64,000 bases of DNA from Undaria pinnatifida (taxonomy: Eukaryota > Sar > Phaeophyceae > Laminariales > Alariaceae): positions 7,405,413-7,469,412 of the forward strand of contig JABAKD010000009.1 in the NCBI GenBank assembly GCA_012845835.1. Reading direction: 5' to 3'. This document shows, piece by piece, positions 58,801-64,000 of the stretch; position 1 is the first letter of the stretch; each line of letters opens with the position of its first letter. The position numbers and the translations under genes are program-made. The notes below the pieces were generated by a model. The model searched no databases. It saw only the letters and a list, made by a program, of their open reading frames with translations, and was not told the DNA's origin.

Positions 58801-59772
58801 TGTTTTTTTTTTGCGTTCGTTATGGCCGACCCCAATCGAAAATAATTTAAATGTAAATATGACGATAAGCGTAATGAGCGCCCAAATGTTGGAGGTGTCT
58901 CTATTCGGAGGAGAGACTGCTGCAAGAGGGAATGCGTGCTGGTCAATGGTCAGATAATTAAGGCAAGCAACTAATGAGCCCCGCCCCCCGCGGTCTCATG
59001 TTCTGGTACAGTGCACCCTCAACGCTTTCACTATACTCCAAAAATCATTCCACGCAAATTCCTGGATCATTCCACGCAAACCCCTAGTGGACTTTCCCAA
59101 AAAAGTGAGAGCAGTTACAAAGGGGAGGGTTGGCTCGAGGCATCAACTTGTTGATGTTCCTACCCAGGTGCTTCCTTCCCTCCTCTCTCGGCGCACTACG
59201 CACAGTAGTACAACTGCCGTCAGCCGGTAACAGCGCTGCGCCGGTGTAGATTAGATCTATATGGATGGCGTCTGCAAATAACATCGATATATCTTGGTAA
59301 TATACTTCATTTATATGTTAATGCACGAGTAGATGCTCCTTCTATTGCATTACCGGGGCGGAGAAGGGAAGACACCGATGACCACGGCTTGTCCAGAAGG
59401 CCGCGGAGGGTAAATGAACCTCATACCGATTGAGCTGGAGAATACAAGTGATGGTCAAAAAATTAAAAGTTGCATTGGAGCCAACGGTTAGATTCACCCT
59501 CTTTAACTTTTTTTGCAGGGCGACGTTTCCGCTCTTTCGTTTCGCCACGGACGCCCTCTCGCCCCCCCCCCCCCCCCCCACCCACCCACCCACCCACCCG
59601 CGTTCGCCTCCTGCACCGCGACCTCCTTTACTTTGTTTTATTTTGTTAATCTGGTGTTTTTTTTTCGTTGCTTGCGTTTTTGCAGATTTACGCCTGGTAT
59701 GACAACGAGTGGGGCTATTCCAAGCGAATGGCGGAACTCACGTGCAAGGTCGCGCGTACTTTTTGCTCATAA
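22692..59772 (+). CDS. ArsJ-associated-type glyceraldehyde-3-phosphate dehydrogenase, 9 exons with a 30-kb intron 2
   Basis: Joined exons 22692-22773, 23177-23258, 53308-53443, 54919-55002, 55781-55891, 56414-56515, 57192-57353, 58357-58542 and 59686-59772 give 343 residues, the normal GAPDH length. All introns are GT..AG and phases match. Visible motifs: Rossmann GFGRIG at 9-14, NE at 33-34 after strand 2, catalytic Cys155 in SCTTN, His182 in [15 protein letters not shown] in exon 7, WYDNEWGY in exon 9. Stretches such as [33 protein letters not shown] and TRPLVSTDY are those I know from the GAPDH encoded beside arsJ in bacterial arsenic operons; GapC and GapA differ there. That family uses arsenate in place of phosphate to make 1-arseno-3-phosphoglycerate, which ArsJ exports. 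No transit peptide is evident, so a cytosolic enzyme is likely. The ATG at 22692 was chosen because family homology begins there. An arsenic role here is inference; the fold and family are near certain. Confidence 0.93.
23177..23258 (+). CDS. GAPDH exon 2 (residues 28-54 and two bases of codon 55)
   Basis: Acceptor ccttcag, donor gtgagt. Codes for [10 protein letters not shown] and [10 protein letters not shown], the second half of the first Rossmann mononucleotide fold. Phase-2 end (TG) pairs with the G that opens exon 3 to make Trp55. The following intron is about 30.0 kb (23259-53307). Confidence 0.93.
24884..25190 (+). repeat. SINE family 1, copy 2
   Basis: Near full length, with tRNA-like head (gccccggtggcatatcagg, gtgagttctagccccgcc) and the shared body ending ggaaagtaaaagtgtgag plus an A-rich tail. 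Lies in GAPDH intron 2. Confidence 0.75.
25453..25782 (+). repeat. SINE family 1, copy 3, with (TA)n tail
   Basis: Near full length and very similar to copy 2. The tail is poly(A) followed by about twelve TA units, abutting the next repeat. Confidence 0.75.
25783..26347 (+). repeat. family X copy with poly-G tracts
   Basis: Matches 33871-34427 nearly base for base. Carries a 21-base G run at 26134-26154 and another G-rich block near 26233-26275. Lies directly behind a SINE tail. Confidence 0.75.
26348..26950 (+). repeat. G-rich degenerate extensions of family X
   Basis: Repeated modules of gtgctaggtctaggcgat, gggcgt and poly-G blocks (near 26557-26573, 26697-26711, 26850-26900), with one more family X start at about 26745. 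No coding signal. Confidence 0.6.
26966..27240 (+). repeat. long AGT/CTAGTA microsatellite
   Basis: Imperfect (TAG)n grading into alternating ctagtac and taatagt units. The poly-Ser frames across it are artefacts. Confidence 0.9.
27241..28026. other. no gene recognised
   Basis: Contains a short family X start near 27295 and otherwise unassigned intron 2 sequence. Confidence 0.4.
28027..28980 (+). repeat. family X copy with G-rich extension
   Basis: Begins ttataaaaattaaaatacac and runs through the same body, G-rich blocks (28350-28480) and the tctaggcgat module. Further X starts appear at about 28764. A 28-base T run lies at 28809-28836. Confidence 0.65.
29000..31690. other. unassigned intron 2 sequence
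   Basis: A possible 5'-truncated SINE-like piece lies at 29385-29530. 29800-31690 has longer open frames on both strands (for example [20 protein letters not shown] at 30476), but none is consistent enough to call. Confidence 0.4.
31700..31850 (-). repeat. short dispersed repeat Z, copy in intron 2
   Basis: Read inverted: ctccgtctcgaaagggatgc, gtggtcagtggtcgaatgac, aggcaagcaacaaatgagta, cgcccctccc. The same sequence lies at the ends of introns 3 and 6, in intron 8, and just past the GAPDH stop. Confidence 0.7.
32086..33044 (-). pseudogene. degenerate coding region in intron 2, unknown family
   Basis: Minus-strand pieces look coding but are broken. Near 32950-32760 is [20 protein letters not shown], then a frame change to [16 protein letters not shown] and [16 protein letters not shown] (ending about 32551). 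Farther on, [13 protein letters not shown], a [19 protein letters not shown] and [19 protein letters not shown] run to a stop at 32086. No catalytic motif is seen. Possibly an old mobile element or dead gene. Confidence 0.33.
33861..34437 (+). mobile_element. 557-bp G-tract repeat (family X) with 10-bp target duplication
   Basis: Element 33871-34427 starts TATAAAAAATGAAAATACAC and ends GGTTTTGGAAATAA. AGTCTGATAT flanks it on both sides (33861-33870, 34428-34437). It is almost identical to 25783-26347 apart from G-tract lengths, so it moved recently. It has two long G tracts and no TIRs or LTRs. The minus strand has short conserved-looking frames ([14 protein letters not shown]). Class unknown. 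Confidence 0.75.
34440..37750. other. unassigned intron 2 sequence
   Basis: Only the 35778 hairpin stands out. Several frames of 60-150 codons on both strands look random in composition. Confidence 0.4.
35778..35804. other. perfect 12-bp hairpin followed by T run
   Basis: AATTCCGCGGGC, loop GAA, GCCCGTGGAATT, with one G-T pair, then TTT. It looks like an intrinsic terminator, which has no clear role in nuclear DNA. It may be a relic of organelle, phage or viral origin, or a chance palindrome. Confidence 0.45.
37756..38308 (-). pseudogene. possible minus-strand exons, unknown
   Basis: A frame of about 90 codons with [19 protein letters not shown] and [15 protein letters not shown] ends at a good gtgagt donor (near 38090). 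A second open stretch ([36 protein letters not shown]) lies at 38045-37756. They may be exons of a gene or relics. No family is recognised and the frames do not join cleanly. Confidence 0.22.
38310..40910. other. unassigned intron 2 sequence with CAG repeats and a short tandem motif
   Basis: CAG/CAA-type runs at 39720-39790 and 39950-39990. A gcaaagcaaa motif with gattggtcaatgcaaagc repeats at 40600-40735. A frame at 39206-39406 ([20 protein letters not shown]) is the only protein-like piece noticed. Confidence 0.4.
40915..41240 (-). CDS. candidate small two-exon gene, antisense inside GAPDH intron 2
   Basis: Exon 1 is 41240-41175 (ATG, 22 codons, [16 protein letters not shown]) ending at a gtaaga donor. 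A 56-base intron (41174-41119) ends in ttttaacag. Exon 2 is 41118-40915: 67 codons and TGA, starting [18 protein letters not shown] and ending [13 protein letters not shown], with AATAAA four bases past the stop. The joined 89-residue product is hydrophilic, with a probable amphipathic helix and an acidic tyrosine-rich tail. I recognise no family. A TGA directly precedes the ATG, so the start is fixed unless an unseen exon lies upstream. The intron is far shorter than the 0.4-1.5 kb GAPDH introns. Open frame, clean splice sites and a poly(A) signal support it; chance is not excluded. Confidence 0.42.
41640..42310 (+). repeat. 42-bp satellite, block 1
   Basis: Unit contains atgtgcagatgagctatcgc and ctatagctcaagccttcgaa. 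Because 42 is a multiple of three, it gives an open 14-residue repeat ([14 protein letters not shown]), a by-product of the period rather than evidence of a gene. Confidence 0.88.
42598..42652 (+). repeat. CCCA microsatellite
   Basis: Imperfect (cccac)n run. Confidence 0.8.
42894..43318 (-). pseudogene. internally deleted hAT-family transposase remnant
   Basis: In minus orientation 43184-42894 encodes [18 protein letters not shown] and then [19 protein letters not shown], the hAT C-terminal dimerisation motif (SS..ER.FS..G....R..L......L..N), followed by an acidic tail and TAG. Directly upstream, 43318-43195 encodes in a different frame a Ser/Gly-rich start ([19 protein letters not shown]) with an acidic stretch and a CxxC. 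The BED finger and catalytic core are missing, so N- and C-terminal pieces were joined by a deletion with frame change. It lies between two blocks of the same 42-bp satellite. No terminal inverted repeats could be assigned by eye. Confidence 0.7.
43565..44045 (+). repeat. 42-bp satellite, block 2
   Basis: Same unit as block 1, and both blocks open with a similar acagctc(a/g)tgagctagc start. They are 1.25 kb apart with the hAT relic between. Confidence 0.87.
44218..44290 (+). repeat. older repeat, copy 1 (next to copia)
   Basis: The stretch containing cgccttgttagactcccagg and aataccataacact recurs at 48858-48925 with about 80% identity by eye. The copia element separates the two copies. They may be remnants of an older element into which copia inserted. 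Confidence 0.55.
44322..44537 (+). repeat. copia 5' LTR
   Basis: 216 bases from TGTTAGTTTGG to ctctacgaaca, repeated at 47880-48092. A tggtaccagaag stretch at about 44564 resembles an initiator-Met primer site but is 26 bases from the LTR, so primer binding is uncertain. Confidence 0.88.
44642..47564 (+). pseudogene. degenerate copia gag-pol lacking most of integrase and reverse transcriptase
   Basis: Homology runs through several frames separated by frameshifts. Gag with [18 protein letters not shown] is near 45120-45210, and more Gag lies at 45233-45960. Two zinc knuckles CX2CX4HX4C ([14 protein letters not shown] and [14 protein letters not shown]) lie near 45985-46080. The aspartic protease motif RDSGASTHM is near 46255. 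A pre-integrase HX..H..CXXC segment ([20 protein letters not shown]) is near 46685-46800, and the integrase start [19 protein letters not shown] is near 46900. Near 47035 the sequence jumps to RNase H ([34 protein letters not shown]). The rest of integrase and the entire reverse transcriptase are absent, so it cannot move alone. Confidence 0.9.
47880..48092 (+). repeat. copia 3' LTR
   Basis: 213 bases, the partner of 44322-44537, preceded by a purine tract and followed by the target duplication CGGGG. Confidence 0.88.
48858..48925 (+). repeat. older repeat, copy 2 (beyond copia)
   Basis: Direct-orientation partner of 44218-44290, sharing cgccttgttaggctcccagg and aataccgtaacact. Both can be read as short related peptides ([12 protein letters not shown]-like), so they could instead be coding relics. 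Confidence 0.55.
49160..49322 (-). repeat. SINE family 1, truncated inverted copy
   Basis: Contains the reverse complement of the SINE body (cttctggacaagccgtggtc, gcgctctcgc) without the tRNA head. Confidence 0.6.
49961..50407 (+). pseudogene. degenerate coding fragment, possibly retroelement-derived
   Basis: After a cttgcag acceptor-like site the frame reads [18 protein letters not shown], then [20 protein letters not shown] and [19 protein letters not shown], a TAA at 50279-50281, and continues in frame with [18 protein letters not shown] to a TAG at 50407. One stop in an otherwise open 149-codon frame suggests a relic. I do not recognise the family with confidence. Confidence 0.35.
50410..52070. 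other. unassigned intron 2 sequence
   Basis: Contains a short gtagtgccggttgcc duplication (50405-50510). No convincing exon. Confidence 0.4.
52074..52146 (-). tRNA. trnA-UGC: trnA(UGC)-like gene in an inserted plastid DNA fragment
   Basis: The minus strand starts GGGGGTATAGCTCAG and has D-stem GCTC/GAGC, anticodon arm TTGCC-TTTGCAA-GGCAA (anticodon UGC) and T arm AGCAG-TTCAAGC-CTGCT. The 3' acceptor strand (TATCACG) has two mismatches to the 5' strand, so the copy is probably decayed at that end. The organellar or bacterial-type sequence next to a trnI 3' half identifies it as the trnI-trnA spacer of a plastid rRNA operon moved into the nucleus. Confidence 0.75.
52147..52205 (-). pseudogene. 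3' part of trnI(GAU), same plastid-derived fragment
   Basis: The minus strand reads GAGGGCCCTGG, then TTCAAAT, CCAGG and ATGGCCCA: a T arm and acceptor end of isoleucine tRNA. This is followed by a 13-base direct duplication (CCAGGATGGCCCA) and TTA, then trnA. The 5' half of trnI is not recognisable. Confidence 0.65.
52250..52755 (+). repeat. tandem duplication, two units of about 250 bp
   Basis: Both units share acaaggtgccgaag, ggatgcag(t/c)tcaccct, cgactcgcc-type cggcgctt and cgcttggtgcaa, and each ends in a C run after tgagtac. Confidence 0.8.
52985..53105 (+). repeat. SINE family 1 body fragment
   Basis: Carries gacacctgtgaccacggct and ttgtccaaaaggtcg, then an ending related to the copies at 54020 and 59345. 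Lies near the end of intron 2. Confidence 0.5.
53308..53443 (+). CDS. GAPDH exon 3 (end of codon 55, residues 56-100)
   Basis: Acceptor gtcgcag, donor gtgagt. Codes for the segment with [23 protein letters not shown] and CCCT. The family has Cys-Ser-Gly near the end (xECSGK); here it reads CCCT then GVF, a local divergence. Its position 30 kb from exon 2 is unambiguous because phase and homology both join across the gap. Confidence 0.92.
54020..54215 (+). repeat. SINE family 1-related fragment in intron 3
   Basis: Has cgcgagttagcaaaa, cgtcgagcagtgggatt, then ccacggcttgtccagaag and an ending gaattgagctggagaag. Head absent. Confidence 0.55.
54749..54918 (+). repeat. repeat Z, two partial copies ending at the intron 3 acceptor
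   Basis: Copies at about 54749-54797 and 54824-54900. The second continues into a C-rich tract and the ccgatttcttgtcag acceptor of exon 4, which resembles the ccgattttggtgat that follows the repeat in the 31.7-kb copy. The repeat may thus supply the polypyrimidine tract and acceptor. Confidence 0.65.
54919..55002 (+). CDS. GAPDH exon 4 (residues 101-128)
   Basis: Acceptor cttgtcag, donor gtaaag. Codes for [16 protein letters not shown] then [12 protein letters not shown]. The PYFDGGVK and SAPVKE pattern is typical of the ArsJ-associated GAPDH type rather than GapC. The acceptor lies inside a repeat also found at the end of intron 6. Confidence 0.92.
55105..55360 (-). repeat. family 2 repeat, copy 3, in GAPDH intron 4
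   Basis: Shares caggtagagcagg, gtttcacctcaaccat and catggtttcacatcg with copy 1 in the same orientation. It makes up a third of the intron. Confidence 0.65.
55635..55715 (+). repeat. GA-rich simple repeat in intron 4
   Basis: Imperfect (gagaga/gggag)n purine run shortly before exon 5. Confidence 0.85.
55781..55891 (+). CDS. GAPDH exon 5 with catalytic cysteine (residues 129-165)
   Basis: Acceptor ggctgagcag, donor gtgagc. Codes for [13 protein letters not shown] and [15 protein letters not shown]. Cys155 of SCTTN is the active-site thiol of all GAPDHs. Confidence 0.95.
56414..56515 (+). CDS. GAPDH exon 6 with catalytic histidine (residues 166-199)
   Basis: Acceptor gggacag, donor gtatcg. 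Codes for [11 protein letters not shown] and [11 protein letters not shown]. His182 is 27 residues after Cys155, the canonical spacing. In the bacterial relatives the residue after this His is usually Asp; here it is Asn. Confidence 0.93.
57111..57191 (+). repeat. repeat Z copy ending at the intron 6 acceptor
   Basis: ggaatgcgtggtcaatggtc, then ggcaaacaacaaatgagta and cgccccgcctcctccacgac leading directly to the AG before exon 7. Confidence 0.68.
57192..57353 (+). CDS. GAPDH exon 7 (residues 200-253)
   Basis: Acceptor ccacgacag, donor gtaaat. Codes for [38 protein letters not shown] and SSITDCVFE, covering the catalytic-domain phosphate-binding STG loop. The acceptor immediately follows a short repeat shared with intron 3. 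Confidence 0.93.
57420..57900 (+). repeat. TTG/GTC-rich simple sequence in intron 7
   Basis: Dense (ttg)n and gtcgttgtc motifs with repeated gtgggtgtcattg. No coding signal. Confidence 0.8.
58357..58542 (+). CDS. GAPDH exon 8 (residues 254-315)
   Basis: Acceptor gaacaag, donor gtaggc. Codes for [37 protein letters not shown] and [19 protein letters not shown]. The TRPLVSTDY and RSxIVDA pattern fits the ars-operon GAPDH type. Confidence 0.93.
58920..58990 (+). repeat. repeat Z copy within intron 8
   Basis: aatgcgtgctggtcaatggt, then aaggcaagcaactaatgagc and ccgccccccgc. Not next to a splice site. Confidence 0.65.
59345..59460 (+). repeat. SINE family 1-related fragment in intron 8
   Basis: gatgaccacggcttgtccag and cgattgagctggagaatac match the 54.1-kb copy. 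Head absent. Confidence 0.5.
59560..59600 (+). repeat. C run and CCCA repeat in intron 8
   Basis: A 14-18 base C run followed by (ccca)n. Confidence 0.8.
59686..59772 (+). CDS. GAPDH exon 9, C terminus (residues 316-343)
   Basis: Acceptor tttttgcag. Codes for [18 protein letters not shown], then CKVARTFCS and a TAA stop at 59770-59772. The end matches the usual C-terminal helix of GAPDH in length. Confidence 0.93.
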   Translation: MYAWYDNEWGYSKRMAELTCKVARTFCS

Positions 59773-59907
59773 GGGCTACGCACCAGAGCCTGGCGGGTGG
59801 TGGCGCACGGGTGGAAGACGTATCAAGCGGTTTGTTTTGTCCCTCGATGGCGTGGCGCTTAATGGCGTGGCACTCTAAGGAGTCGGCGTGTATTGTTTTT
59901 AGTCGTA

Positions 59908-60060
59908 GAAGGGGGGGGGGGGCGTACTCTTTTGTTGCTTGCCTTAGCTCTTTGGCCGTTGACCACGCATCCCTTTCGAGACGGAGCACCGCTCCTACGC
60001 CTAACAAGATACTCCTCTAACATTATGTGGGCGTTCGTTACGCTTCTTCATACATTGCAG
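59908..60060 (-). repeat. repeat Z copy just downstream of GAPDH
   Basis: Inverted, with homology to 31700-31850 extending beyond the core (gagacggagcaccg, gttacgcttcttcata). Begins 135 bases past the GAPDH stop and may lie in the 3' untranslated region. Confidence 0.65.
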
Positions 60061-62335
60061 GGGGGAGAGGTTTTTTGTGTGCAGTTTTCCACGTGTGCGT
60101 AAAACCTCACCTGCTGCTGCTGCCGCCCAGCGTGGCAGTGTTTTTTGTTTTGATCTGGCCGGTTGAATCGTTCTGTGTAGTTGTGTAGTCTGTGCCGTCA
60201 GTTGACGCCTTCGACTTTTTTCCCGTAGCTTAGTCTCGCTTGGTCGTCTTTGTTTTTTATTGCTGCGGTCTTGCTGCGGTCTTGTGCCACACGTTTGTAT
60301 GGATTGGACAGCTGCGTAATCGTGATTTGTTTTGTTTCGGTGAGATGAGGCACACGGTCCTTTCGGCGTGTTTGCTTCGCGTTTGGAGCTCGGGATAAAT
60401 GGCGTGACCGGGGTTGGGGGGGAGAAGCGAAATGAGACAAGGCGTCCCGATACTGTTCCCGTAGAACAGAGCGTTTGCTGGTGTCTGGTTGGAACGGTCG
60501 GGGTACGTGTGGGGGTCTGCCAACCAAAAAAAGTGTTTTTCACTCCTTGCTGGGAGAAGCATCATCCATGCCCGCACCTTTTTCCGACGCTTGACGAGCT
60601 TATCTCGATCCCCTCAGGAGTGCGTAGCGACTATGTAGGCGTATCGAAACTTTGGTTTCACGTTTTTCTTGTCACCCATAATAGCAGGGTCTTGCCTAAG
60701 TGCCTAGTAGCTCGTATTGCGACTGTGGTGGTGTTTGAGATGGTAAGGTCGGAGTTGTGTACTTTCCATGTAGTACTTAGTTCTAGAATTTTACGTAAGC
60801 TTAACGTTCACAACACACCTATAAGTAGCACAAGCGCGCTGTTTGTGGTCCATTTTGATGGGGAGCCGGCCACCTATCAGAGGAGAGTCCTCAGGGCTGG
60901 AGAAACGGTGAGCACCGCATCGATGGAAGGCGAACTAAGAAGAAGGCAAGTATCGCGAGCCGGTGATTTTTCCGTTGGCGCGACTAAGAGCGCGTCTGTA
61001 ACAGTAACCGGGTAATTTTAGGCAGGTACATGTTATGGTGTCCCATGCGGCATACGTACTCGTAGCTATAGATGGATGTTAGTGCAGGTCTTTCGTGTCA
61101 TGGATTCGTGAATGACGTGAGATGGCGTTTCTGACGGTTTTCGAGACGTACCTCGAACATCTACTCATCTCCCACTACGTTGTTTCCTCGTCTATGTCTG
61201 CCCATGGAGCTGAGCCACGTACCTGGAGATGAATTAGATATAAGAACCATGGAGAGGGCTTATCCAGCACCGACTACCCTGCACCCCTCGGGTAAAATAT
61301 GGCATCGTCGGCAGGACATCAGTCGATGCTGGGCTGAGGGTTTTACGCGGTTTTACGCTCCTCGCCCCTCCAGAGCTCGACCCTCTGAGCGTCTTTTTTA
61401 TTTTTTATTTGTCGCAGCGGCAGTCATTTTGTTTTTTTCAATCTCTCCGGTTTTCTTTTATTTTCCCTCCATTTCTTCTTGCGGGTACCAGGTAGTATGC
61501 GCCACGGGAGAAGACAGACCGAACGAGAAAAGAGAGACCGAGCGAATCGAATACTGTCATCCCTTTGGATATATACCGACGTTTGGGGCACAAAGTACCT
61601 GGGTTTAGTGTGAAAGAGGGGCTGAGCGACTCTTCAACCCTTATAGAACCACGCCATCCACGTTTTGGGCACAAAGTACTTGTAATTAGTGTGAGATGTT
61701 TATTTTTGGAAAATTTAATCAAAAGGCTCAGACCGGAGCGAATCGAGGAATTGAAGACAAGCCGAGTCGATCGCCAACTACGAAGGCGTTCCGTAAAGCG
61801 GGGAGAGGATGTTGTATTGCTTGCGGTGGGGATAGGAGACGACACGATTTCTTGTTTTTCGGTGAAACACATCCACTATGTACACTTCATCCAAACGTTT
61901 GGTACCAGTGCTCAAGGGATGCTGCTTTTGGAAGCGTGTTGGGCGAAGCGTGTCCTCTATTAATGTTGTATTTTTGGAAGACGGGACATATGGCGTTGGC
62001 CAAGATGTTGTTTATTCTTGGCGGAGGTATTATAGCAAGAGGGGAGGTAAGGCGTGGAGTGTAGGGGAACGGCTAATCTTGAGGTTTCCTGTTTTTCCAT
62101 TAGCTGGATGGAATGGCCCCCTTTCATGTCGACATGAGCTAGTTTTTCCATGGAAGTAGGATGGAACTGCCTTCTCCCACGTTGACTCTGGTCCACCTGT
62201 GGCAGAGAGCTTTTTCTCGCAGCTCGTGGATAGTTTAATACGTGGGGTTCAGAGTTTCTCTCGCTGCGCATGGATGATGTAATGCTTTGATCATACCGCT
62301 GGCTCGGACGAGCCGCCACAAGCTGCAAGAGCTGG
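60061..62335. other. GAPDH 3' flank, no gene recognised
   Basis: T/G-rich sequence with an imperfect duplication (cgtttggggcacaaagtac and gttttgggcacaaagtac) at 61570-61700. The 215-codon frame at 60368-61015 shows no domain and is not called. Confidence 0.4.
61300..61316 (+). other. isolated primer-binding-site-like sequence
   Basis: TGGCATCGTCGGCAGGA differs at one base from the TRIM primer site TGGCGTCGTCGGCAGGA. No LTR was found around it. Confidence 0.3.
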
Positions 62336-62376
62336 TTGCACCTGGAGTACGGAGTCTCTCGTATCGTCTGGATAAT

Positions 62377-62679
62377 TCATACACCTGCTTGGGACTGCCA
62401 AGCAAGTTGTCGGGGGCTGGCTTGCAGGGCTTTTTTTAAACGTTCAGAGACGGTTCCACGCACTTTGTGGCCGGCCGAGCGGCGGCGTCGCGCTCTTCCT
62501 GCCGCAGCAAGGTCATCGCGAAGCTTTTTTGCCGCGAGAAGCTCTGCAAGGTTTGTGATGAGCAGCTGAATTCGATTGCCCGCCGTAAACACCTTCTGTT
62601 GATCAACAGTGCCAGCGCGTGCACCCCCGCTTGTGGACGAGGGGTTACCCTTTTGCGGTGTATTCTGGTGCTGTATCAT
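62377..62679 (-). CDS. possible small helical protein gene, 100 codons
   Basis: ATG at 62679 to TGA at 62377. After a polar start it reads NRIQLLITNLAELLAAKKLR, DDLAAAGRARRRRS and GTVSERLKKALQASPRQLAW, an Ala/Leu/Lys-rich helical pattern with a basic patch. It begins just beside an ATG-repeat tract. No known domain; could be a mobile-element fragment. Confidence 0.3.
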   Translation of the reverse strand: MIQHQNTPQKGNPSSTSGGARAGTVDQQKVFTAGNRIQLLITNLAELLAAKKLRDDLAAAGRARRRRSAGHKVRGTVSERLKKALQASPRQLAWQSQAGV

Positions 62680-62699
62680 CTCAGACGCCTGATCTCTCG

Positions 62700-62900
62700 A
62701 TGATGGTGATGGTGATGATGATTGCGATGAAGCTGATGACGTTAATGATGATGATCATGATGGGGATGATGATGATAATGATGATGATGGTGATGATGAC
62801 GGTGATTATGATGATGATTACGATAAAGATGATGACGTTGATGATGATCATGACGGTGGTGATGACGATCATGATGATACTGATGATGAGTGATGATGCT
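62700..62900 (+). repeat. ATG/GAT microsatellite
   Basis: Imperfect (gat)n/(atg)n over 200 bases. The frame crossing it ends in a more protein-like tail (YVHLEAFVSVQKPTAF) at about 62935-63044, which might be a real exon end. Confidence 0.85.
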
Positions 62901-63308
62901 GGCAATGGCCAGGATGATGACGTTGACGACGATTATGTCCATTTGGAAGCCTTTGTCAGCGTTCAAAAGCCCACCGCTTTCCGCTTAGAGGCGAACAGGC
63001 AGTCGATTTATTACATGTCTCACCTGAGCGCACCTGCTCCGTAGCACACATGCGTGCGTACCGGGTGTTGACGTCTGTTCCACTGCAGCAGGAGCACCTC
63101 ACCGCTAGGAAATCCTCCAAAACACGATAACCCCCGGGTTGTTGGTGTGACGCGCGATTAATCCACGGACCCCGCTCTCAAGCAGGTTGCAGTAGCCGGT
63201 TCTCAACCGACTTTTTTCCAGGTCTTGGCCTGATATCTAGTCTCAATCCGCACCCCATTTGTTGTCTGTACTCGGTAGGCGCGCCATTGCAAGGAGCTGG
63301 CGTCGAGT

Positions 63309-63600
63309 GCTACGATACGGGTATATAGCAGGGATTTTCACGGACCATGGCCCAGCCCGCGGGTCGGATCAGGAGTTTTTCAAAACCTCGCGGGTCGAGT
63401 CGGATTGTGCTACGATACGGATATATAGCAGGGATTTTCACGGACCATGGCCCAGCCCGCGGGTCGGATCAGGAGTTTTTCAAAACCGTGCGGGTCGAGT
63501 CGGATTGGGTCAGGGGGTGTGGGAAATATCACGGGCCGGATCGCGTCAGGTCAGGAGACTTTCAAAATTTCACAGGGCGGGGTCGAGTCACCCTGCCATG
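63309..63600 (+). repeat. tandem repeat of about 100 bp
   Basis: Two near-identical units (gtgctacgatacgg, ttcacggaccatggcccagc, gcgggtcgagtcggatt) followed by degenerate ones. Confidence 0.85.
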
Positions 63601-63706
63601 ATCCGACCCGATCCGCGAGAAGTGATCTGACCCGTCAAAAGTCCTGATATACAGCTGTTTTTTTAGCGACAACTGCTGTTGCTTGTGACTAACAGGACTC
63701 CTCGAG

Positions 63707-63709
<3 letters not shown>

Positions 63710-63737
<28 letters not shown>
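63710..63737 (+). repeat. poly(A) run, 28 bases
   Basis: An uninterrupted A run preceded by ctcgagagc. It may be the tail of a retroposed sequence; no parent was recognised. Confidence 0.9.
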
Positions 63738-63740
<3 letters not shown>

Positions 63741-64000
63741 TAGACGGAGAATCGCTGTAACAGCACCATTAGTGGTTTACTCGTGGTTTCTTACAACTTG
63801 TTTTTCGTTGAATACCTAGCAATAGGCCTTTTGGGATTTGTTCGTCCAGATTCTCTTTCATAGTGATCAAAAGGCAAGATTTTTGGTAAGGTGCGCATAA
63901 CACTCCTAGAGTGGGGAGCCCCTCTCCCAGAAAAACGTGCTCTCCCGCGCCCTTGTATCATGCGTCTACAGCCCCAAGAGGGGCGACATTTTACCTTTCA

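Noticed and set aside
22692-59772. Two separate partial GAPDH genes rather than one
   Set aside because: Exons 1-2 and 3-9 are complementary without overlap, and the codon split across intron 2 is exact. A scaffold join is still possible and is noted as a check.
60368-61015. 215-codon + frame downstream of GAPDH
   Set aside because: Val/Gly/Thr-rich translation of GT-rich flank, no domain and no splice context.

Overview
This is eukaryotic nuclear DNA: introns with GT..AG borders, few long reading frames, and many dispersed repeats, simple repeats and retroelement remnants. The one clear host gene is a nine-exon glyceraldehyde-3-phosphate dehydrogenase (GAPDH) on the + strand, 22692 to 59772, coding for 343 residues. 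Long intron-dense architecture, CAG-rich leader DNA and a piece of plastid trnI-trnA spacer suggest a photosynthetic stramenopile, most likely a brown alga. That placement is inference.

The GAPDH is not the usual glycolytic GapC or plastid GapA type. Its whole length reads like the bacterial GAPDH encoded next to the ArsJ transporter in arsenic operons, whose product 1-arseno-3-phosphoglycerate is exported as an arsenate detoxification route. No arsJ gene is visible here. Exons 1 and 2 lie at 22.7-23.3 kb, and exons 3 to 9 lie at 53.3-59.8 kb. Intron 2 is therefore about 30.0 kb and holds nearly half the window.

Layout. 1-12.9 kb: old repeats (three copies of a C-rich-TIR MITE, a tRNA-derived SINE, a 73-bp satellite), with two weak exon candidates and a broken coding fragment at 5.0 kb. 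12.9-20.6 kb: a dense cluster of a TRIM-type miniature LTR retrotransposon (84-bp LTRs, serine-tRNA-like primer site, purine tract). Two PIF/Harbinger-like TIR elements have inserted into its LTRs. 18.8-22.0 kb: an inverted pair of a second tRNA-headed repeat. 22.7-59.8 kb: the GAPDH gene.

Inside the giant intron are: copies of a 557-bp G-tract-bearing repeat with a clear 10-bp target duplication at 33.9 kb; poly-G tracts; degenerate coding stretches; a small antisense two-exon gene candidate at 40.9-41.2 kb; two 42-bp satellite blocks flanking a deleted hAT transposase; a complete but internally deleted Ty1/copia element with matching 5-bp target duplications (44322-48092); and a plastid trnI-trnA fragment at 52.1 kb. 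The smaller introns 3 and 6 both end in the same short repeat family directly at their splice acceptors. Downstream of GAPDH (60-64 kb) only simple and tandem repeats and one possible small minus-strand gene are seen.
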